From assembly GCA_963649145.1 (NCBI GenBank), contig CAVJGI010000099.1, forward strand, positions 1 to 7,772: DNA of 7,772 bases, in the 5' to 3' direction. Made by a program: the position numbers and the translations under genes. This stretch comes from SVKR01 sp963649145. Lineage in GTDB: Bacteria > Bacillota > Clostridia > Oscillospirales > Oscillospiraceae. The notes under the pieces are model-generated. The model ran no database searches. It was not told the origin of the DNA and saw only the letters and a list, made by a program, of their open reading frames with translations. Shown piece by piece: positions 1 through 3,180 of the stretch (positions are counted from its first letter, which is position 1; each line of letters begins with the position of its first letter).

Positions 1-19
1 GGCTTTATACTAAGGGGGA

Positions 20-38
20 GGGGAGCTTCCCGCTCCCC
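20..38. other. GC-rich hairpin downstream of the 44-codon ORF
   Basis: GGGGAGC (20-26) and GCTCCCC (32-38) form a perfect 7-bp stem with a 5-nt loop, 14 nt beyond the stop codon of the small (-) strand reading frame. On the (-) strand it is followed by a C-rich stretch, not a U tract, so it is only a possible transcription stop or RNA-stabilising hairpin. Confidence 0.35.
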
Positions 39-51
39 CTCAGCGCCGGGG

Positions 52-186
52 TTAGTCCTCTGGTTGCTTGCCCTGCTTGGGTTTACTGTTGGGCTTGATC
101 GTGATCGTTATCCGTTCTGCAACTTCGGGGTGATCACTCAAGATTTTCAGTAGCTCTTGCAGGGCTCTTTTTTCTTCGCTGTCCAA
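52..186 (-). CDS. Small acidic/basic protein of unknown function, 44 aa, TTG start
   Basis: A short reading frame with a TTG start. A strong AAAGGAGG ribosome site (195-202) lies 8 nt upstream of the TTG, and a promoter match (TTGACA/TATATT, 17-nt spacer) lies about 50 nt further up, so both transcription and translation signals are in place. The predicted protein starts LDSEEKRALQELLKIL, a likely amphipathic helix. It continues through a beta-like ERITITIKP stretch and ends in a polar, lysine/proline-rich tail. I see no signal peptide, membrane segment or cysteine, and I do not recognise a family. It is divergent from the HTH gene at 353 and shares its intergenic region, so it may be controlled by that protein; this is inference. 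It could also be the remnant of a longer gene, but the start signals are good. Confidence 0.55.
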   Translation of the reverse strand: MDSEEKRALQELLKILSDHPEVAERITITIKPNSKPKQGKQPED

Positions 187-236
187 CGGCCGGTCCTCCT
201 TTCCGGAGAAGTTGTTTACCTCTCCCTTACGAGTAT

Positions 237-265
237 AATATACACCTTTTTGAGTATGTTGTCAA
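237..265 (-). promoter_or_regulatory. Promoter of the 44-codon ORF
   Basis: On the (-) strand a perfect -35 TTGACA (265-260) is followed after 17 nt by TATATT (242-237). An 11-bp palindrome TGTTG-T-CAACA (257-267) covers the -35 box and may be an operator. Confidence 0.6.
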
Positions 266-296
266 CACTTTTACGATTATTTTTTTCACTTTTTTG

Positions 297-326
297 TTGA
301 CAAACATAATCAGTATCGTGTATTAT
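297..326 (+). promoter_or_regulatory. Promoter of the HTH gene at 353
   Basis: A perfect -35 TTGACA (297-302), an 18-nt spacer and TATTAT (321-326) lie just upstream of the ribosome site. An imperfect palindrome TTTGT-TG-ACAAA (293-304) covers the -35 box, similar to the palindrome on the divergent promoter. This suggests, but does not prove, a shared regulator. Confidence 0.6.
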
Positions 327-352
327 GTACTTGAACGAAAGGAGGCTGCGAG

Positions 353-595
353 ATGGCAGTATCGGATAAGGTCAAAGCCGTTGTTTCGCTGAACGGCCAT
401 AAGCAAAGCGAGCTGGCGGCATACTTCGGCATCACGGCTCAGAGTATGAACAACAAGATGAACAGGGATAGTTGGTCGGCAAAAGACTTGGTGCGCGTTG
501 CGGACTTCGTCGGCGGGCGCGTGGCTATTGTCATGAAAGACGGGCAGACGATTTACTTGGACTCGGAAGAAAAAGAAAAGGCCCCGGACGATTGA
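353..595 (+). CDS. Small HTH (Cro/XRE-like) DNA-binding protein, 80 aa
   Basis: Probable DNA-binding regulator. Residues about 17-37 (KQSELAAYFGITAQSMNNKM) fit a helix-turn-helix of the XRE/Cro type. The second half (about 54-69, GRVAIVMKDGQTIYLD) looks like a beta-hairpin, as in short Cro-like dimers, followed by an acidic/lysine-rich tail. The start is supported by AAAGGAGG 7 nt upstream of the ATG and by a good promoter at 297-326. It diverges from the 44-codon gene and converges on the HTH gene at 619-873, with only 23 nt between the two stop codons. The 3' end of this gene contains the left arm of the terminator serving the opposing gene. Base composition is clearly less GC-rich than the hydrogenase region, which fits accessory or phage-derived DNA. 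The operator and the regulated genes are unknown. Confidence 0.75.
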   Translation: MAVSDKVKAVVSLNGHKQSELAAYFGITAQSMNNKMNRDSWSAKDLVRVADFVGGRVAIVMKDGQTIYLDSEEKEKAPDD

Positions 596-609
596 ACGCC
601 CGAGGCCTT
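573..609 (-). terminator. Intrinsic terminator of the 84-aa HTH gene, overlapping the opposing gene
   Basis: AAGGCCCCGG (578-587) and CCGAGGCCTT (600-609) pair over 9 of 10 positions (one C/A mismatch) around a 12-nt loop. Read on the (-) strand, the hairpin is followed by TTTTCTTTTT. Its distal arm and U tract lie inside the last codons of the (+) gene ending at 595. The same stem could slow (+) transcription but lacks a U tract on that side. Confidence 0.75.
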
Positions 610-618
610 GGAGCAGGC

Positions 619-873
619 TTAACGCTTGCTATGTATATCCGCGCCGGTGCGCGATTTGACTCTGACATCCGGGTTTTCCTCCCGGACCATCAGATCTGAC
701 AGCTCACACCCCAGCGCCTCACAAATGAGGTCGAGATGCTCCAGGTTGACCCTTTCAGCGATCTCGTGGTACAGGTCATTGATTGTCGAAGGTCGAATGC
801 CTGTTGCCCTTGCAAGGTCAGCTTGCGTCCACCTCCGCTCGCCAAGCCGGGTGGACAGTAAAATCCTAATCAT
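619..873 (-). CDS. XRE-family HTH transcriptional regulator, 84 aa
   Basis: A Cro/CI-type repressor-like protein that is almost entirely one HTH domain. Residues 15-37 (WTQADLARATGIRPSTINDL...) are the classic XRE HTH, followed by the helices NLEHLDLICEALGCELSDLM typical of the five-helix fold. The C-terminal 20 residues are polar and basic. Two in-frame ATGs exist. The upstream one at 879 is only 1 nt from the AAAGGAG site (887-881), while the one at 873 sits 7 nt away, so 873 is the better start. The upstream region contains several repeated and inverted AGATT(C/A)TAA sequences around a TATAAT box, which would suit autoregulation (inference). It ends in a U-tract terminator buried in the convergent HTH gene. 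The regulated target is not visible. Confidence 0.8.
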   Translation of the reverse strand: MIRILLSTRLGERRWTQADLARATGIRPSTINDLYHEIAERVNLEHLDLICEALGCELSDLMVREENPDVRVKSRTGADIHSKR

Positions 874-889
874 AGCCATGCTCCTTTAC

Positions 890-954
890 GGTAGATTCTA
901 ACAACGATTTTAGAATCTCGCTGGATTTTGGTAGATTATAACGAGGTACGTTAT
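890..954. promoter_or_regulatory. Operator-like repeat cluster with -10 box upstream of the 84-aa HTH gene
   Basis: Direct repeats GGTAGATTCTAAC (890-902) and GGTAGATTATAAC (930-942) match at 12 of 13 positions. AGATTCTAA (893-901) and TTAGAATCT (910-918) form a perfect 9-bp inverted repeat with an 8-nt spacer. ATAACG (938-943) and CGTTAT (949-954) form another inverted repeat. On the (-) strand TATAAT (940-935) is a perfect -10 box, but no good -35 is present. The cluster is best read as promoter plus operator of the 84-aa regulator, probably autoregulated (inference). Confidence 0.5.
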
Positions 955-970
955 GGCTATGAGAAAACGC

Positions 971-1016
971 GAAGAGGCTACCACGCAGGATATCCTGCGC
1001 AGTAGCCTCTTTTTTT
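971..1016 (+). terminator. Strong intrinsic terminator reading (+), no gene in front of it
   Basis: AGAGGCTAC (973-981) pairs with GTAGCCTCT (1002-1010). Inside, after a CA/CA internal loop, is a perfect 16-bp palindrome, CGCAGGATATCCTGCG (984-999). A run of T follows (1010-1016). It is a textbook (+) strand terminator, yet no convincing (+) gene ends here. It may insulate the small-regulator region from the tRNA operon, or end a short untranslated transcript. Confidence 0.75.
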
Positions 1017-1082
1017 CATTTCTCGGCATAGGTCAGCGGGTACACAAGGACAAATACTCCGCCGATCATATAGACCGTGGGA

Positions 1083-1123
1083 ACAGAACAAAAGCCAGAC
1101 GGACCGGCTTGGTTCGTCTGGCT
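1083..1123 (-). terminator. Terminator of the tRNA operon
   Basis: On the (-) strand AGCCAGACG (1123-1115) and CGTCTGGCT (1101-1093) are perfect 9-bp arms around a 13-nt loop. They are followed by TTTTGTTCTGTT, starting 7 nt after the encoded CCA of tRNA-Tyr. Confidence 0.85.
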
Positions 1124-1129
1124 CTGCTT

Positions 1130-1215
1130 TGGTGGGGGAAGGTGGATTCGAACCACCGAAGCGATTACGCAACAGATTTACAGTCTGCCCCCATTGGCCA
1201 CTCGGGAATTCCCCC
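1130..1215 (-). tRNA. tRNA-Tyr (anticodon GTA)
   Basis: An 86-nt tRNA with encoded CCA. Acceptor arms GGGGGAA and TTCCCCC pair perfectly, the discriminator base is A, the D-arm begins TTCCCGAGTGGCC, and the anticodon loop CTGTAAA carries GTA. A long class II variable arm and the T-arm GGTGG-TTCGAAT-CCACC are intact. The long variable arm and GTA anticodon identify tyrosine. It is the second gene of the operon, 35 nt after tRNA-Thr. Confidence 0.97.
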
Positions 1216-1250
1216 ATACAATCGCTTTCAATTGTCACCGAAAAGATCGG

Positions 1251-1326
1251 TGGAGCTGGTAGACGGACTCGAACCCCCGACCTGCTGATTACAAATCAGC
1301 TGCTCTACCAACTGAGCTATACCAGC
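1251..1326 (-). tRNA. tRNA-Thr (anticodon TGT)
   Basis: A 76-nt tRNA with encoded CCA. Acceptor arms GCTGGTA and TACCAGC pair, the D-arm is GCTC-AGTTGGTA-GAGC, and the anticodon arm GCTGA-TTTGTAA-TCAGC gives TGT (threonine). The T-arm is GGGGG-TTCGAGT-CCGTC, which contains one G-G opposition (51:63) and one G-U pair; the rest is canonical. It is the first gene after the promoter at 1362-1390. Confidence 0.95.
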
Positions 1327-1361
1327 AAACTCGAAGCTCGGTTTTCACAACCAGCTCGATT

Positions 1362-1390
1362 ACTATAACAAACCCGACAGGATTTGTCAA
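1362..1390 (-). promoter_or_regulatory. Promoter of the tRNA-Thr/tRNA-Tyr operon
   Basis: On the (-) strand a perfect -35 TTGACA (1390-1385), a 17-nt spacer and TATAGT (1367-1362) lie about 36 nt before the mature 5' end of tRNA-Thr. A weaker (+) promoter (TTTTCA at 1342, TATAAC at 1364) overlaps it face-to-face and might serve the genes at 1442. Confidence 0.85.
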
Positions 1391-1441
1391 TCCTTTTCTT
1401 TCAAAAACGCGAAAACTTTTTTCCATGGGAGGTACAAGAGA

Positions 1442-1771
1442 ATGGAACTGAAACAGCTTGGAGAGGAATATCGGATCAGTGCGCGCCGCTGCTTTGAGCG
1501 CGCGGCGGAGCTCCGGCAGCAGCTTCTGACGGAGCGCGGGCGCAGCGAGATGGAGACGGTCCAGCTCCGGCGGCGCATCAACATTTTGATCGACATGGCG
1601 CGCGACACCGCCGCCGTCGGGCGGTATCTGCGGGATTATTACGGGAGGGATGCACATGGAAAAACCGAGCTTCAGCGAGAGGGAAACGGAGTATATGACG
1701 CTGCATGGCTTGATGCGCTACTCGGAGTCCGGGGGCGTTACGGGGAAGCTGGTGCGCGCGGCGCTGAATGA
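1442..1771 (+). CDS. Small helical protein of unknown function upstream of a sigma-like gene, 109 aa
   Basis: The reading frame begins MELKQLGEEYRISARRC with GGGAGGT 8 nt upstream of the ATG. Residues 1-69 are strongly helical and charged, rich in Arg/Glu/Leu (for example ERAAELRQQL), and end in YLRDYYG, suggesting a short coiled-coil or helical bundle. I do not recognise a named family. From about residue 72 the frame runs through the start of the next gene: the two overlap by 116 nt (1656-1771). The last 39 residues are Gly/Ala/Arg-rich and read like an out-of-frame translation of that gene. The functional part may therefore be the first 70 residues, with the tail a read-on from a lost stop; this is inference. 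Coupled translation with the sigma-region-4 gene is likely, so a partner or regulatory role for it is possible. Confidence 0.65.
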   Translation: MELKQLGEEYRISARRCFERAAELRQQLLTERGRSEMETVQLRRRINILIDMARDTAAVGRYLRDYYGRDAHGKTELQREGNGVYDAAWLDALLGVRGRYGEAGARGAE

Positions 1772-1952
1772 GGACCTGACGCCGCGTCAGTCCCAGATGG
1801 TGCGGCTTTACTACATAGAGCAGAAGATGATGCCGGAGATCGCGCGGCAGCTGGGGGTGAATATCTCCACCGTGAGCCGAACCCTCGCCGCCGCCCGCGT
1901 CAAGCTAAAGCGCAGCCTGCGGTATGCGAGACGGTCGCAGTATGAGGACTGA
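1656..1952 (+). CDS. Sigma-70 region 4-like HTH protein, 98 aa
   Basis: Probable transcription regulator related to region 4 of sigma-70 factors, the part that binds the -35 element. Residues 42-86 (LTPRQSQMVRLYYIEQ... IARQLGVNISTVSRTLAAAR) show the usual pattern: 'LTPRQ' entry, an HTH with the recognition helix near NISTVSRTL, and a basic end KLKRSLRYARR. There is no region 2, so on its own it should not act as a full sigma factor. The 40-residue N-terminus is not recognised. An ATG at 1650 abuts the GGGAGG site directly, while the ATG at 1656 has a 7-nt gap, so 1656 is chosen. It overlaps the 109-aa gene and is followed 6 nt later by the structured repeat at 1959. Similar short proteins occur in mobile elements and prophages of Firmicutes (family knowledge). 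The target promoters are unknown. Confidence 0.75.
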   Translation: MEKPSFSERETEYMTLHGLMRYSESGGVTGKLVRAALNEDLTPRQSQMVRLYYIEQKMMPEIARQLGVNISTVSRTLAAARVKLKRSLRYARRSQYED

Positions 1953-1958
1953 AAAATC

Positions 1959-2134
1959 TCGTCCGAGACCCGCTTCGCTGGGCTCTCGGACGAAGGAGAA
2001 CGCTCTGCTCAGCGCACGCGCTGACGCGCGCACGTTCCCTCCGCGCAAAGAATTTTTCGGCAGGTACACGCCCTGCCGAAAAATGATTGAACTTTATTCG
2101 CTGCTGCGGCAGCGAACTCTGCGAGGCTTTTTTT
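1959..2134 (+). repeat. Structured intergenic repeat, copy A
   Basis: About 175 nt, matching copy B at 7506-7681. It contains, in order: hairpin 1 (1959-1968 with 1984-1993, 10 bp plus an inner CCC/GGG); hairpin 2 (CGCGC 2017-2021 with GCGCG 2026-2030); hairpin 3 (2052-2064 with 2072-2084, 13 bp, U-rich base); and hairpin 4 (TTCGCTGC 2097-2104 with GCAGCGAA 2109-2116). The conserved end ACTCTGCGAGGC is followed by T7. Conserved linkers include GCTCAGCGCACG and ACGTTCCCTCCGCGCA. In this copy the long-range pairing of CGCAAAGA with ACTCTGCG is imperfect. It begins 6 nt after the stop of the sigma-like gene, so it would be in that gene's 3' UTR. Confidence 0.8.
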
Positions 2135-2167
2135 GAGAGCCCGGCGTTCGCCGGGCTCTCGTTTTTT
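2135..2167 (+). terminator. Strong intrinsic terminator of the 1442-1952 operon
   Basis: GAGAGCCCGGC (2135-2145) and GCCGGGCTCTC (2150-2160) form an 11-bp perfect stem with a 4-nt GTTC loop, followed by G and T6 (2162-2167). It directly follows the T run that ends structured repeat copy A. Confidence 0.9.
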
Positions 2168-2181
2168 AATGTGCCGGGGGC

Positions 2182-2250
2182 TCAAAACTTGTTTTTGAAG
2201 AAAAGATGATAGCAGAAACTGACGAAGGTGATGAACAGAAAGCGGATCAT
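2182..2250 (-). CDS. Possible 22-aa hydrophobic peptide coupled to the DUF2089 gene
   Basis: A tiny reading frame whose ATG overlaps the TGA stop of the DUF2089 gene (ATGA arrangement). GGAG lies 7 nt upstream of the ATG. The peptide starts MIRFLFITFVSFCYHLFF and ends KNKF: a stretch of about 17 hydrophobic/aromatic residues with a positive end, as in a single-span small membrane peptide. The overlap and ribosome site suggest translational coupling. At this length chance cannot be excluded and I know no family to assign. If real, it would insert in the cytoplasmic membrane; whether it works with the DUF2089 protein is unknown. Confidence 0.4.
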   Translation of the reverse strand: MIRFLFITFVSFCYHLFFKNKF

Positions 2251-2993
2251 CGGTCTTCTCCGTGCGCGCTGTTGAGGATGAGCTCGCCGCGCCCGTTCTG
2301 GGCGATGCCTGCCCACTCCAGAACCGCTGCCATGACGAACACGGGGTCGTAGACAGACTGCCCCGCCTTCATGCCCCGGTGGACCGCGATCGTTCCGACG
2401 ACGGTGGTTTCCTCGCAGCCGGGCTCGCCGAGCTTGTGGTTTCTGCCGCTGCCTTTTCTTGCTCTGCCGCCCTGTTTTTCGAGAAGCTCCACGATCGCGT
2501 CGAACACCTTGTAGTCGTAGGGGGGCTTGATGGGCAGCTTGTCGCTCGTGAAGGTCAGTCCGTCCGGCTCGGCGAAAATTTCGCAGGGAAGCCCGCGGGC
2601 GGTAAATACAACGACGTGGCCGCCGTGCTCCTTCAGCTTGCGCTTGATGATCTCGGAGGCGAGCGGACTCGAAGGGTCCACATCCATGCGGCTCACGTCG
2701 ACCTCCTTGGGGGCGGCGTCCTCCGCCGGGCTGTTGAGATTCAAGGCGGTGAGCACCTCGTCCAGCTTCTTTTTTGCCGTCGGATAGGAAATTTTCATTT
2801 CAGATTGTACCTCCTTCAGATTTCCCCTGTATTTCAGAAACGAGATCAGAAACTCAAATTGATCGCCGTCGAGCAGATCGAACGGACTGAGATCCAGTGT
2901 GCTTTTCAGCTCCATCCCGCAGGCGGGACATTGCAGCGCGCTGACCTTGAGCGTCCCGTGGCAGGCGGGGCATTTTGAAATAAGCCGATCCAT
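2247..2993 (-). CDS. DUF2089-family zinc-ribbon/HTH protein, 248 aa
   Basis: Probable transcription regulator. The N-terminus has a zinc ribbon, CPAC (Cys8, Cys11) and CPAC (Cys22, Cys25). It is followed by the DUF2089 signature at about 31-84: LSPFDLLDGDQFEFLISFLKYRGNLKEV, then the HTH-like EMKISYPTAKKKLDEVLTAL. Residues about 110-248 form an extra C-terminal region (HGGHVVVFTARG, then YDYKVFDAIVELLEKQGG and VFVMAAVLEWAG), probably two more small folds of unknown role, so the protein is longer than the minimal DUF2089 domain. The ATG at 2993 is chosen over longer frames: AAAGGGTG lies 6 nt upstream and the promoter at 3016-3044 leaves no room for an earlier start. It stands alone apart from the overlapping 22-codon frame. 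An inverted repeat just upstream of its -35 may be a control site. The regulated genes are unknown. Confidence 0.85.
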   Translation of the reverse strand: MDRLISKCPACHGTLKVSALQCPACGMELKSTLDLSPFDLLDGDQFEFLISFLKYRGNLKEVQSEMKISYPTAKKKLDEVLTALNLNSPAEDAAPKEVDVSRMDVDPSSPLASEIIKRKLKEHGGHVVVFTARGLPCEIFAEPDGLTFTSDKLPIKPPYDYKVFDAIVELLEKQGGRARKGSGRNHKLGEPGCEETTVVGTIAVHRGMKAGQSVYDPVFVMAAVLEWAGIAQNGRGELILNSAHGEDR

Positions 2994-3015
2994 AGTAATC
3001 ACCCTTTCTGCCGGC

Positions 3016-3044
3016 ATAATACAACAAGAAACGCAAAATGTCAA
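3016..3044 (-). promoter_or_regulatory. Promoter of the DUF2089 gene
   Basis: On the (-) strand a perfect TTGACA (3044-3039), a 17-nt spacer and TATTAT (3021-3016). The predicted transcript starts close to the ribosome site, leaving a very short leader. Confidence 0.85.
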
Positions 3045-3052
3045 TATAGACT

Positions 3053-3078
3053 TTGAAAATATTTCATCTAATTTTCAA
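3053..3078. promoter_or_regulatory. Inverted repeat upstream of the DUF2089 -35 box
   Basis: TTGAAAAT (3053-3060) and ATTTTCAA (3071-3078) are perfect 8-bp arms with a 10-nt spacer. They lie 9 nt upstream of the -35 box, a usual place for an activator site or AT-rich UP-type element. A binding protein is not known. Confidence 0.4.
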
Positions 3079-3123
3079 TAGACACGAAACTACTTTTGAC
3101 AAGTGGCTTCGCGAAATGGAAAC

Positions 3124-3164
3124 AGCAATGCCGTACACGGCAGTAAGCCGTGTACGGCATTGCT
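3124..3164 (-). terminator. 18-bp perfect hairpin ending the hydrogenase operon
   Basis: Positions 3124-3141 and 3147-3164 are perfect 18-bp arms with a 5-nt loop, 16 nt beyond the hydrogenase stop codon. On the (-) strand it is followed by GTTTCCATTTC, a poor U tract, so it may act as a weak terminator or as a 3'-end stabiliser. Each arm contains its own near-palindrome (GCCGT-AC-ACGGC), so alternative foldings are possible. Confidence 0.7.
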
Positions 3165-3180
3165 TGTTGATCAGGGGGCT

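Noticed and set aside
953..1288. A 111-codon (+) frame beginning ATGGCTATGAGA
   Set aside because: It runs through a strong terminator hairpin and both tRNA genes; no ribosome site was seen.
1130..1326. tRNA genes as an attachment site of an integrated element
   Set aside because: No second copy of the tRNA-Tyr 3' end and no integrase is present in the window. The idea stays open only for sequence to the left.
1959..2134. CRISPR or tandem repeat array
   Set aside because: Only two distant copies exist in the window, each internally structured, with no spacer-repeat periodicity.
1924..2136. Open frames through both structured repeats (also 7402-7635) with partly similar peptides containing PA(S/A)LGSR
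   Set aside because: The similarity follows from the DNA repeat. An indel breaks the common frame, and the differences preserve base pairing, not amino acids.
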